A stretch of 26,767 bases of DNA from Nannochloropsis salina CCMP1776 (GCA_004565275.1 SDOX01000184.1:88853-115619); one strand, 5' to 3'; shown: positions 1 through 10,235, counted from the stretch's first letter. Program-made: numbers and translations. The notes: a model not told the origin generated them from the sequence alone.

Positions 1-2776
1 CACAGGAGGCTGAACGAGCCATAGATCTTCAACCCGTGGTACTCGAGCCAGAAGGGCGCATTGGGCGAGACCCTGGCGCTGGATTCCCTACACGGACTTC
101 ATGGCCCCTTCCCTACCCCGCCACCCGCCCTCCTTCCCTCTCTCCCCCCCTCCCTCTCCCCCTTCCTCCCATTTGACCTGGAAAGGGTTATTTCCTTCTG
201 GCGTCACGTACGCCGCTTTGGGATTGCGCGGATTCAGACGAAGTCGGCCTTTGAACAGGCGCCCTCCCACCCACCCCTCCTCCCTCCCGTCCTCCTTTCC
301 CCCCTCCAGACCCGCAAGGGCCGTCGCGAGCGGCATGTACTCGGCGAAAACCCGGCGGCGGGAGGAGGAAGGAGGGGCTGGAGGAGAGGAAAGGGGAGGA
401 GAACGGCGAGCTCCTGCTTTAGCGAGGGATAGCTGGCGGAATTGCTCGTTGATCGCGTCCAAGGAGGTGGAGGAGAAGACGGGTGAGGGGGCAGGAGGGG
501 CGTGGAGAGGCGCAGAGGCTTCGGAGCCTTTCCCCGCACTTGTCGAATCTTGACGAATCTGTGCATTCGACCCATGGAGAAAGGAGAGAAATACGTCGTG
601 CACCGAAACCTGGAGAGGGTGGGAGGGCGGTAGGGAGGGGGAAGGGAGGGGAAGCAGCGCGAGGGGAATGAGCCACGAGGCGATGGAGGGACCCGGGGCT
701 CCTTTGAGGCAGGAAAGGGAGAGAGGCGATCCTGCCCGTCGCCTGTGCAGCCGGCGCGGGAGAGAGAGACCGAGGGGACAATATGCCTCCCAAGAAGAAC
801 GACTGATGCCCGGGCCGCGGGTTCCGACCCGCTCGGTCAGCCGCCCCTCTAGGCATTCCCCCCACACCCACCGAGATCACAGGCACCGAGGCTCCCGAGC
901 CCAACGAAGGCGACGTCCCCTCCATCTTGCCGACAGAGGGGGTCCCGAGCTGTCCCTCCTCCGGCTCGAGTAGATTCTTCTTCTGGCGTCGTGTGTCGGT
1001 GACGGGAGGGTGCACGGAAGGGAGGGGGGGGGGGTAGGGGGGGGGTTGCTGGAAAAGTGAGCTCTTGTTGGGGAGACTCCTTGGGCGCCAGAGACGGCGA
1101 CGCAGCGGCCTTCCGTCTTGGCTTTCTCTCCATAGGCACATCCGTGTCCTGCCTCGGACCCTTGCCTCTGAGGCCCTCCTTCCCACCCTCCATCCCTCCC
1201 TCCTCCCCGCCCTCCTCCCCTTCTGCCTCCCCGTCTGTCTCCGCCTTGCCCCCTCCCGTCTCGTTCGACTCCTCTTCACGCCCCTGTGACGTGGGCACCG
1301 TCGACAACGAGACGAGCTGCTCCTGGGCCTTGTGCAGGCGCCGACGGAGGAGGGCGGCCCTCTCACGCCCAGCAGCCACTTGCTCCTCGGTGCGGACGCC
1401 AGAGACCAGCTTCAACAAGTGGAGCTCTTGGTTGCATGCGGTGATCTCCCTCTTGAAATTTTTCCGCAGAGCCTGATACTCGCCCAAATCTTGTCCCGTT
1501 CCTTTTGCTTCTTGCCTCTCCTTTTTTTTCTTCTCTGCCTGCTCTGCCTGCTCCGGTTGCTTCGGTCGCTTCGGCTGCTTCCGTGACAGTCGCTCCTGCT
1601 CGTCCTGCTCATGTTCGTGTTGCCGTTGCTGCTGCTTCTTTTTTTGTTGCTTCTTTTTTGGTTGCTGCTTTCTTTGTGGTAGCATGTTGCGTTGCTGCGG
1701 CGATATTATCGTTTTGGGCTGCTTCTCATCTTCCTGCTCCTGCTCTTCTTGCTCAAGTTCTTGTTGCTCCTGCTTCTGCTTTTTCGATTGCTTTTGGTCT
1801 TGTCGCACATATTTTTCTTCTGGGCGTATGGCCTTCATCTCCTGCGACGGTGATGGTGACCCGTGCGACGGCTGTTTATCTGCTGCTGGCGGTCTCTCTT
1901 CTTGTGGTGTGGGGAGGCGACGCGGCGGTCCAGGAGCAGACAGAGGGAAGGTTGAGGGCGAAGGCGGGGAGAAGAGGGGCGCGCTCACCGCTTTCAACAA
2001 CTGTTGCTGCTTCGTCAACAAGCGCTCGTAGTAGAGGAGCTCCTGGAGGGTAAAAAGGAAGGGAGTAAGTGAGGAGGGAAGGAGGAAGGGGACCGGAGAG
2101 GGAGGGAGGGAGAGAAATATCCGTCTTTAGGGGCACTTCGCACTCCAAGTACCTTCTGCCGCTCCTGCAGCACCTTTCGATGCTCCCATTGCAACGCTTC
2201 CTCAACAGCGCGGCTAGAGGCGGGCACCGCGGCTGCTGCTAGGGTCCGTGCCCTCTCCTCGCTCTCCCTGCTCGTGATGTCCCCCTCATTCCTGCTGGAC
2301 ACCTCCTCCTTCATGGTATTCCTTCCCTTCTCCTCGCGCCCTTGCTGGCTTCGCACAACCTGTTTTCCCTCTTCACCACTCCCTCTTTTGCCTCCACCTT
2401 CTTGCGCTGTGGAGAGACACGGGCTCCCCTGGCCCTGGCTGCGAGCACTATTTTCAGACAGCGGTCGCCCTGACGTCTCCTTCTCCTTGCGCGGGGCCCG
2501 ACCTTCACTTTCCAAGCTGCTGTCATCATACCCGTCGTCGCTGTCACTATCCTCTGAGGAAGAAGAGGAGGAGACCGTGGACCGTCGGCGGGAGGAGCGA
2601 ATGAGGGACTCGTCCTCGTGGAACTCTGTGCGAGAGGAGGAAGCCCGCAAGCTCGAGGATGAGGCCGCGTTGTCCTCTTTATCCTGAGCGCTTCGACTTT
2701 GAGGTTCCGAGACCCCTGGTGCATCTCGCCCATGGATGGGATGAGCCCCTTTCTTCATTTGTTCCTGTGCGTTCAT
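1..2776 (-). CDS. Probable DIS3L2/SSD1-like RNase II family protein, 5' part (runs off left edge)
   Basis: First in-frame ATG is at 2776; the frame is closed upstream by a stop at 2845. Exon 1 (2776-2153, 208 codons) is Ser/Glu/Arg-rich and ends in a helical stretch (EEALQWEHRKVLQERQK). A canonical intron (2152-2043, CAGAAG|GT to CCCTCCAG|) joins it in phase 0 to exon 2 (from 2042, ELLYYERLLTKQQQ), which continues as a long Gln/Glu/Lys-rich coiled coil to about 1060. Splicing between about 1060 and 609 could not be resolved. A later exon (609-178) follows a strong polypyrimidine tract and ends CCAG|GTCAAAT. It contains VFAEYMPLATALAG and then LFKGRLRLNPRNPKAAYV, which resembles the start of the cold-shock/RNB region of DIS3L2 and SSD1 ('F..Y......GL..G...G.LR.N..N...AYV'). 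The cold-shock and catalytic RNB domains would lie beyond the window. The short exon after 88 does not obviously continue the family pattern, so the family call is moderate. If right, it is a cytoplasmic 3'-5' RNA exonuclease or SSD1-like RNA-binding relative with an unusually long charged N-terminus. Confidence 0.45.
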
Positions 2777-3302
2777 GTCGTGTCGGGAAGGAGTGAACGG
2801 GGGGAGGTTGAAACGCACAATTGCATGCTCCAGCACAGCCCATTACCACCTGACAGAGGCTGCAGACTACCGCGCGCGAGTAAATCAGGACATGTGATCG
2901 ACATAATGGTCATACGTGGGACCAATTGCGGCAAGGGTGCCTAGAACACAAGCAAAAGAGGACGTGGAGGAACGTACACGATGATGCCGAAGCATTCGAG
3001 GCGGCCCCGTCTCCCAAGCTCGTGAGGCGATAGTAAGGCTTTCAAAGCAATCAAGACCGAAACAGAGGGCCCCTTACGTCTTGCATGGATAGAAAATGAG
3101 ATGGATTTCGTGATGCTCGAATCGGACGGGGTGTCGATGTCCCACTCGCCGTTTTTATGCCAAAGCCAAAGCCCGCCTCTGAGGGACGAGGAAACTGATG
3201 CTTGAGGCAGTTGCATGCAACACCGCGTTCATTTCACCTCTTGTATGATTTTCAAATGGAAGACAAGTACGTGTACACACGCCATACAGGGCAACGAAGG
3301 CG
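2777..3302. promoter_or_regulatory. Divergent intergenic region between two host genes
   Basis: About 525 bp separate the start codons of the minus-strand gene (2776) and the plus-strand WW gene (3303), so this stretch must hold both promoters. No clear TATA box is visible. A perfect 12-bp palindrome, GTTGCATGCAAC, lies at about 3210-3221, 80 bp before the WW gene start. The related TTGCATGC occurs at 2821-2828, just ahead of the other gene. A shared regulatory site is possible but is inferred only from this symmetry. Confidence 0.4.
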
Positions 3303-5448
3303 ATGCAAGGGTTCGTCCAACCACCAAAAGCGTTTTCTCCTGGAAGGGGCCATAAAAGGGCAAGTGCTGCCACAGGACGTATTGGGGACAAGAGAGAGGA
3401 TTCACGCGAAGAGGGTGAGCCGGCTGAGACAAATCAAGACACAGTCCAAAGTTCCCATCGAAGGGATAGTGCAGCGAAAGTGGGTGGGGATTCAACCGTT
3501 CAGGAACAACATGATGTTAGAGACGAGAGCGCGAATGCGAGAACGACTGTCAGGAACAGGGTGATGGCCGCGCACGGTTTATCCGGAGCGGAGTTGGTGA
3601 CAGAGGACAGACAGATAGGGTTGCCTCAGGACGAATCCCCTGGAACACCTGGAGCGGCACCACGAGGGGACGTTGGTGAGGTACCGGCACGGCCTGCGCA
3701 CGCAAGGTTTAATCAGGGTCATGCCAAGACTGAGGGCCTCGGTGCCTCTGTCAACCCCCAGGGGGGGGCGCCATCCTTTCCGCAGCCCCCTTCCTTCACT
3801 CAGCTCCCTCCACACTGGGCGACCGCTATAGATCCCGCTACGGGTGCGACGTACTATTACCACGAGCGGACGGGTGCATGCTCTTGGAAGCCTCCCCTCT
3901 CTTTCCCTCCATTCCCCTCTCCCTCCCTCCCTCCCTCCCTTCCTCTTTCCTTGGACCGCTCCCTAGGAGGGCGGGGACACGCGACCTCGCTCTGCGGCCC
4001 ACAGCTACCGCCTGAGCTGAGGAAGCTGCACGCAGCCCTGGAAAAGGTGATGGAGAGGAGTGGGTAACGGGGAGGGGTGTGGGAGGGAGAGGTGAAGAAG
4101 GGAGAGAGCGTAACGGGGGCATTGTGAATGACACCAATAGCGATAGCAACGAAGATGGGGCGAGAATGATCGAACGAACGAGCAGCAAGCGCCGCTGGCA
4201 AGAGCCCGGGGCCAGAGCAAGTCCTGAGGGAGCTCCGCCGACTGATCCCTCGCATGCCCCCCTTTATCCAACCGGGCTGCCCTCCCCTTTCTCCCCTCCC
4301 ACTTCCACTGCCAGGTTCCCCTCCCGCTCCCTGACGCAGACTCCCCGCCTTCCCCTCCGCTCCCCGCCCCCGAGCCCTCCTTGGACCAGACGTGGGTGAA
4401 GCTGTGCGAGGAGGGAACATGGCGTGCATTTTACTACAACGTGGTTTCTCAGGCGAGGCAATGGGAGGTGCCTCTTGGCTACCAGGTCTGTGGATTGTCT
4501 GCGCTGTTGGTTAGGTCCGCCGATTCTGGTCTGATTTCTGTCCTGCTCCTTTGTCTCCTTCTTGTCGTGGTCCTACCATAAGCGAGACGATTCCTGCTTG
4601 TCTCCTCCTCCCTCTCGACTTACAGCCCTTTCTGCGATTTTCATTTGCCGGCACAGGAAGAAAACAAGGCCACCTGTCGTGTTGAAGACGAGCACGCGAT
4701 GTCGATACAGGTGAGAGGGTGGGAAGGAGGGAGGGGGGGAGGGGGGGAAAGAGGGAGGGGGGGAAAGAGGGAGTGGGGGGTCGATGGCCTGAGCATGGAG
4801 ACGGAGCGGGACAGAGAGAGGAAAGCGGGAAAGAGAAGGAGGAAAATGACGTTTTATGAATCAAGAGGGGACCGTTCTCTTTCTCTGCCGGCACGGCTCC
4901 CTTCCCTTGCCACTCCCCTGTTCCTTCTCCAGCCCCGCCTTCCTCCCCCCTGCGAACGAGACGTGCGCATGCTCAGGCACTACTTCGATCCCTCCACTCT
5001 GCCGGGCAACCGGGAGGACGCCAAAAGGAAGAAGGAGGCGATGGGGAAAGGTGAGGGTGGATGAGAGAGGGAGGGGCGTGGGACGAGAGGCATCAAGGGA
5101 GGGAAAGAGGAATGGAAGGGGGAAGCTGGAGAGCCCGCGTCCAGGAAGTCAAAGCGCAGGAAGGTGTTTTGATACGAAAGGAAGCGGGAGGGCGCTCAAG
5201 GGTAAAGATGGTGAGAGAAAGGGATTTGACGAGGAAGCTGGCCAATGGCGGAGGAAAGGGGTTTGTGGTCGGGACGCGAGCTCGACAGGTTCCTGACCTC
5301 TGGCCTCTGCCATCGCTGTCCTGCGTCTCGCGGATCAGCTCAACCGCTCAGGATTTGTATCTCTGCAGACAGGGACTGGCACCAACGCAAAGAGAGGAAG
5401 ACGTTGGAGAAGCAACGCAAGGCTCTGGAATGGCTGAGGAAGGAATGA
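3303..5448 (+). CDS. Two-WW-domain protein, five exons
   Basis: ATG at 3303 is the first in its frame after a stop at 3246. Proposed exons are 3303-4046, 4315-4485, 4657-4710, 4933-5050 and 5369-5448. All introns are GT-AG and phases match (0, 0, 0, 1), giving about 388 aa. WW1 lies near residues 168-198 (LPPHWATAIDPATG, YYYHERTG, W172 and W195, then KPP). WW2 lies near residues 271-302 (TWVKL, FYYN, QWEVP), with the two key Trp again 23 apart. The 54-bp third exon encodes 18 residues. The C-terminus contains RMLRHYFDPS and a very basic helical tail ending LEWLRKE. WW domains bind Pro-rich peptides. A nuclear or splicing role would fit the charged tail, but I do not recognise the exact family. 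The first intron (4047-4314) is chosen because its acceptor has an ideal pyrimidine tract. The C/T-rich stretch after WW1 (3900-3965) reads through as Pro/Ser and could hide a non-canonical intron. Confidence 0.75.
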
Positions 5449-6790
5449 GAAAAGCGAGGAGGTTGCAACAACAGAAGCGCAGGGCTTCCCGACATTGAGA
5501 AGCTTTCACTCAGCCTTTGTTTACCTCGTCAGCGTAGTTTATTCCACTCTTGGGTTTATGAATCACAAAAACGAGGAAATATGCATCGAATGTATGCATC
5601 TGTTGAGGCCCAGGTGCATATTACATCTGTGAACCCTGTATTCTATTACCCTCGAAAACACTTCCTTTATTTCCTCGTGCCTCCCCCCCTCTCCCTATCA
5701 GAATTGAGTTTGTTTCGCATCCGTGTGTTCTGCTTTCCTCCACAGATTCGGCTTACTTTTTTCTCATTTCCTTTCTTTCTTTAGCCCTCCCTCGTCAGAC
5801 TCAAGAAGTGCAGGCCCGTGGGGTCGAAGCCATGGAGGGACAGCTTTATAAAAGGTACTAGTGATCCCTTTCCCTTTCTTTCCTTTCCCTCCCTCTCTCT
5901 CGTCCCTCAAAACCTTGTTGGTGAAATTTCTCTTCCCCTCCCTCATCGCTTCCCGCCATTTTTCCTAGAAGTATCACGCGTCAAAGGAATGGTCAGTCTG
6001 TCCTCTGCAGTTAGTATTCCCGTTGCTCAGTCGGACGCAAGGAGTCAGGGGAGGCGAGACAAGATGTGCGTTCCTTCAACACTGACAAGTCCGGTATTTG
6101 AATAGGAAGGAGAGGTGAGAGGAGACGAGAAGGGAGAGGACAAAGGAGTTGGACAGAAGCAACCAGTCGAAAGCATTGCATGGTTTATTTGATGATGTTT
6201 CATTCATGAGTCTGAGTTCCTCCCTTCTAATTCACGTTTCTCTCACTCTTGCTCTCTTTTTTTTTTCCCTTTCTCACTTTCTTGACTACTTGCGAAAGGA
6301 CACAAAAAATCCAGTAATGAGTGTGTCTATTCTCGTATCGAATGCTTTTAGGATTTCTAAAAGTTTTAAGACGGAAAAAGAACCTGCGTAGCATCAATAA
6401 GACCACTTGTTGACCCACGTCGCCCAGGTGATAATCATACCGTCTCTTGCTTTGTTCTCTCCTCACCCCCTCCCTTCATGCATTTCCTGACGGCCTCCCT
6501 CGATCGGCCTGATATCCGTCTTATCTTACTCTGTATCCAATATATGTCCAATCCCGCAATAATCAAAATATTTTTGATTCGCTTTCCTTCCCTTGTAAAA
6601 GTCTTTCTGCCTTATTCGCTTCTTTCTCCTTGCCCTCTCACCTTTTCCTCCCCCAAACCCTTCAAGCATGACTCTGGGAGGAATCTGCCTACGGAACAAT
6701 GTGACACAGGCGTTATAGTGAAGCTTCCGCCTTGTTCTTCCCCTTTTTCGAGCAAGCGCTTAGATTTTTCTGTCGTCCTCCGCCCACTTT
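5449..6790. other. Intergenic stretch with no firm gene
   Basis: This 1.3-kb stretch falls in GC content toward the retroelement zone. I see no convincing complete gene. Two exon-like pieces stand out on the plus strand: 5785-5854, after a TTTCTTTCTTTAG acceptor and ending in AG|GTACTA, reads LPRQTQEVQARGVEAMEG and then QLYK. A second, 5969-6014 after TTTTTCCTAG, continues it to a stop. The first would also accept the phase of the WW-gene exon ending at 5050, so an alternative 3' end of that gene is conceivable. The rest is C/T-rich low-complexity sequence. Confidence 0.35.
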
Positions 6791-6869
6791 TGGCTTCGCA
6801 CACCCTGTTTTCCCTCTTCACCACTCCCTCTTTTGCCTCCACCTTCTTGCGCTGTGGAGAGACACGGGC
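6791..6869 (-). pseudogene. 79-bp copy of a host exon fused to a retroelement relic
   Basis: Positions 6791-6869 match 2346-2424 at 78 of 79 bases by eye. The source is inside exon 1 of the minus-strand gene at 1-2776. The copy ends exactly where the minus-strand copia relic begins. Retroelement and exon piece are both in sense orientation on the minus strand. It is a fragment and encodes nothing by itself. Confidence 0.9.
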
Positions 6870-6875
6870 AGAGAC

Positions 6876-6911
6876 AAAATGGTGGAGGTCCTACACGACC
6901 TCCACCATTTT
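6876..6911. repeat. Perfect 15-bp foldback at the retroelement/exon junction
   Basis: AAAATGGTGGAGGTC (6876-6890) and its exact reverse complement (6897-6911) flank a 6-base loop (CTACAC). The 6897-6911 arm is gag sequence of the copia relic read backwards (the 'GGTGGAGGTC' found after the first zinc knuckle in all copies). The other arm is a snap-back copy of it next to the captured host exon. Confidence 0.9.
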
Positions 6912-7743
6912 TCATGACTAGGCATTCCTGTTCTTTGTGCCCATACTTACTGCATCACTTGCAGTACCCATTGAAGCTAATCGCTAAACATTGGTCATCC
7001 TTGACCTTATCAGCTATATTGGTCACAAAATGATTGATCATTTTGGACTTCAAATTAGAATACGTGATAGATTCTTAAGTTTCCAAACTTACTTTTACCA
7101 TTCCGTGAACAGATGGAATTTTGATAAGATGAGTGAGAAGCATGGATTCATTGATTTCCATGTCAAATCGATTCTTGATTTTCCTGGCTAGCTCCTCAGC
7201 TGCTTCGAAGGTTTCTCCCGGGTCACCATTCTCATCGAAATGTGACTGAATTCAGACATGAGTAACGCTTTTTGCGTCTCTCCCCTCAATTCATATTTGT
7301 CTGCGAGTGCTTCAAACGCACTAGCTCCATCTTTACGCAAACGGAATTCTTCGATAAGATTCGCTGCCGCTCTCTTTAGGTACTTCTTGAGGGTGAAGTA
7401 ACCTTTAGCGTTTTTCTCATTATAGGATGATACCTCGTCCCTAGAAATCGGCGATTCGGTTAATCCAACAATGATATCAGCCATCTCTGGGTCCTTTGCC
7501 CCTATGAAGCTTTCAATACCACGTTTCAATTATCCCAATCTTCTAATCTTCCACTGAAGGTTGCCATTCGATAGTTATCTTTTCTCCCATGACTTTACAG
7601 TTGTGATCCTGGCCAGCCGAATTTAGAGCCTCCAGATCCAATCAACACCTGTCTATTATCTAGCAATCAATTGCTAATAAAAAACAGCCTTTACCTGTGC
7701 AAATCCAATTGCACTTCAGATCCAGGTTTTTAAAAAGAGACCT

Positions 7744-7776
7744 CTATCTCTGCAAATCCAATTGCACTAGAGATAG
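7744..7776 (-). promoter_or_regulatory. Leader RNA hairpin of relic A
   Basis: Minus-strand hairpin with outer stem CTATCTC/GAGATAG, a 3-base bulge, inner stem TGCAA/TTGCA and loop TTGGAT. The same core occurs in a second, weaker hairpin about 60 bases further into the leader. The outer stem differs from that at 12894 by a pair of compensating bases. Confidence 0.7.
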
Positions 7777-7849
7777 GTCGTCGATCAGTGTCTTAGATAA
7801 TCAGTTATTTATTTCGTTCAAAAGCTTAGGTCAATAAGGGCCCATAACC

Positions 7850-8243
7850 TGATGCGAATAAACAAACCAAAACGTTGCGGGCAGCCTAATACCCAATTAA
7901 TTCTTCAGTACGACTACTACTCTCCCTAATAATGTATACCAATGATTCACCCAAGAATCTCGTACTAAGATAACCAAGACAACCAAATACACTGGTCGAC
8001 GCCTGTCCTGTTGTCGTATAATGATATATATACAAAATGATTAGGTGGACGCAAACCATGACATGACACACTAGCGATCACCACATCGTAGTACAGACCA
8101 GAGAGCCCATAACGGATATAATCGTGTATAACGGCTGTAACGGATGTAATCCTGTTAAACGGCTTGAACGGCTGTCTCAATCTCCTATCGCTGATCCCTT
8201 GCTCCCTTAGCACCATTATCATGTCATTCTTATATTCGCGTCA
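7850..8243 (-). repeat. LTR of copia relic A (TG...CA, 394 bp)
   Basis: On the minus strand the LTR opens TGACGCGAATATAAG and closes CGCATCA, followed at once by the primer site GGTTATGGGCCC (7849-7838). Its first part carries five CCGTT boxes (8103-8178) that are absent from the subfamily B LTRs; the last 150 bp are shared with subfamily B. Confidence 0.85.
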
Positions 8244-8270
8244 AGGTTAACTACTATGGATCATATTTAA
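8244..8270 (+). mobile_element. 27-bp scrap of copia 3' end
   Basis: Identical to 9353-9379, the stretch just before the polypurine tract of the neighbouring copia fragment. It lies in plus orientation directly against the start of the minus-strand LTR, which shows a rearranged junction. The next 16 bp or so are AT-rich filler. Confidence 0.75.
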
Positions 8271-8286
8271 CCTAATAATTAGATAT

Positions 8287-9403
8287 TATTAATAGACTTA
8301 TATGTAGATGACTTAATATTTGCTAGTAAGTGTAGAGCCATGGTCGATGATTTCAAACAAGCTATTTCAATGAAATTTAGCATGAAAGACTTGAAAGAAC
8401 TTGATTGGATTCTGGGGATGGCTATTGAACGTAATAGAGAGAAGAGAATTATGGAAATCTCTCAAACGGCTTACATCGACATGATGCTTGAGAAATTTGG
8501 AGTGACCGATTGTAAGTCAGTCCTAACGCCCATGGAGGGGACGGTGACAAAAATGAATGGCGAAGATGCCAAGCCAGATAATGTTTACATGAAGCTTGTA
8601 GGCAGCTTATTGTATGCAGCACTGGTTACACGTCCGGATATTGCATTTGCGGTGCAATCGTTAGGGAAACATTTACAAGCATCTAATGAAGAGCATTGGA
8701 TTGCAGCAAAGCGAGTATTGAGGTACTTGAAGGGTACTCGTGAAATTGGACTTAAATACACAGGTAATTCTGAGGGAGCATTTAATCTTATGGGATATGC
8801 AGACGCGGATTACGCTGGTCATAAAGATAATATACGTTCGATGTCTGGTTATATCTTTACACTGAGTCATGGAGATGACATCAATACGATTGATTGGAGA
8901 GCCAAGCAACAAGATGTGGTGGCTCTATCGTCGGCTCAATCGGAGCTGATATCTGCTTGTTCAGCGACACAAAGTGCAGTTTATATATGTCAATTACTCG
9001 TGGACCTTGGATCAAAGCAAGATGGACCTACCATGATTATGGAAGATAATCAAGCTTGTATTGCGATGAGCAATAATCCGATTCTACAAAAGAGGACTAA
9101 GCATATCGATGTACGATATCACTTCATACGCGAGAAAGTTGAGAGTAAGGAAGTGGAACTGGTTTACATTCGTGCTCAGCATCAACTTGCGGATATTCTA
9201 ACTAAGCATGTATTAAGTATTCGATTAGCGATGATACGTGATCAAATGATGGGTTACAAGTTTTAATTGGGGTTTGGAAGGCAGCTGTGGGATTACCTGT
9301 AGATGTATTATAGATGAGAGATAAAGTTCCAATCTTATGTGTGTGAGTTATAAGGTTAACTACTATGGATCATATTTAAAATGATTAGGAGTACGAGTGG
9401 GGG
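8287..9403 (+). mobile_element. Ty1/copia fragment, subfamily A: end of reverse transcriptase, RNase H, polypurine tract
   Basis: The fragment opens within the reverse transcriptase at the YVDD box and runs through the copia RNase H (YADADYAG, ALSSAQSEL, HIDVRYHFIREK) to the end of pol at 9266. A short 3' untranslated stretch and a polypurine tract (about 9389-9403, ending GTGGGGG) lead into the LTR at 9404. The surviving part of pol reads through openly, but gag, protease, integrase and most of the reverse transcriptase are absent. It is closely related to, but clearly distinct from, the 12444-17819 element. Confidence 0.92.
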
Positions 9404-9701
9404 TGACACGAATAATAGTATGACATGATAATGATGCTAGGGGAGCAAGGGATCAGCGATAGGAGATTGAGACAGCCGTTCAAGCCGTTTTAAAGGACTA
9501 CATCCGTTACAGCCGTTATACACGATTATATCCGTTATGGGCTCTCCGGTCTGTACTACGATGTGGTGATCGCTAGTGTGTCATGTCATGGTTTGCGTCC
9601 ACCTAATCATTTTGTATGATATATCATTATACGACAACAGGACAGGCGTCGACCAGTGCATTTGGTTGTCTTGGTTATCTTAGTAGAGATCTTGGGTGAA
9701 T
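9404..9701 (+). repeat. Partial LTR, copia subfamily A
   Basis: Starts TGACACGAATA right after the polypurine tract and matches the minus-strand LTR at 8243-7850, including the five CCGTT boxes (about 9475-9542). It ends short, where Ty3/gypsy-like sequence begins. Together with 8243-7850 it forms an inverted repeat around the 8287-9403 fragment. Confidence 0.85.
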
Positions 9702-10235
9702 TAGACAACCTTCAACTCACCTATGGATCGTTAAACGAGTACGGGCAACAACTAGTCCATCGCTTAAGGACAGCGCACGCACTAGCGGCCCGAAAATTTG
9801 AAAGCCAGGAAGAACAAAGTCAAGCACGGTGGGCCAGGAAATAAGGCCACAAAAACCATTTCGCAATTGGTCAAAAAGTTTGGGTGTATTGCCCTTACCG
9901 CAAAAAGGGGGTGGGGGTGTACTACAAGCTAACAAAACCATGGACATGCCCCTATCGAATCAGAAAACAATTAGGAGATTGTGTTTATCAAATCGAATGG
10001 GCAGACGGCACGGCGCGGACACCCGTGCACGTCCACGTGACACGGCTGAAGGCATACATCACAAGACAGCCAATTACATCTCACTACCAGACCCATCGTC
10101 ATTCGAGGAAACACTCACGAATCCACCCACGAGCAAACCACCATCAATACTTTCGACAGATAATTTATGTAGAATTAGTAGAACAGCCCATTAGGATACC
10201 ATCATTCGCCCAGAGCAATTGGGATTGGTGGGGAA
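9702..10235 (+). mobile_element. Ty3/gypsy relic: C-terminal end of integrase
   Basis: Translations in this stretch carry a C-terminal integrase pattern: a helical RLRTAHALAARKFE, then KVWVYCPYRKKGVG, YYKLTKPWTCPYRI, GDCVYQIEWADG and VHVTRLKAYI. This is the GPY/F-type module typical of Ty3/gypsy integrases, which copia elements lack. It is a broken fossil with at least one interruption. It forms the left flank, and so the target, of the composite copia array. Confidence 0.75.
10231..10235. repeat. Left target-site duplication (GGGAA)
   Basis: GGGAA precedes the first LTR of the array and is repeated exactly at 17820-17824 after the last LTR. Five bases is the usual copia duplication length. 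Confidence 0.8.

Larger units (their letters stand above)
6870..8243 (-). mobile_element. Ty1/copia relic, subfamily A: LTR, leader and part of gag
   Basis: Reading on the minus strand, the order is LTR (8243-7850), tRNA primer site, leader with two hairpins, then gag up to the region after the first zinc knuckle, where it stops at the captured exon. The gag part closely resembles that of the element at 13080 (for example SFIGAKDP, KGYFTLKKYLKRAA, GETQKALLMSEFSH). It is a broken fossil with several interruptions and no pol. Its LTR belongs to a different subfamily from the array at 10236, so it is a separate and probably older insertion. Confidence 0.9.

Noticed and set aside
61-1476. Plus-strand frames at the left end (Pro/Ser/Arg-rich)
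   Set aside because: Antisense of the minus-strand gene, whose splice signals and RNase II-like motif are on the other strand. Low-complexity composition keeps many frames open.
4079-4314. Extra internal WW-gene exon (NGGIVNDTNSDSNEDG...)
   Set aside because: No pyrimidine tract or good acceptor precedes it. Skipping straight from the donor at 4047 to the strong acceptor at 4314 keeps phase 0.
3838-4429. Minus-strand frames opposite the WW gene
   Set aside because: They overlap both WW-domain exons in antisense and show no family motif. C/T-rich tracts read as Ser/Arg/Gly repeats.
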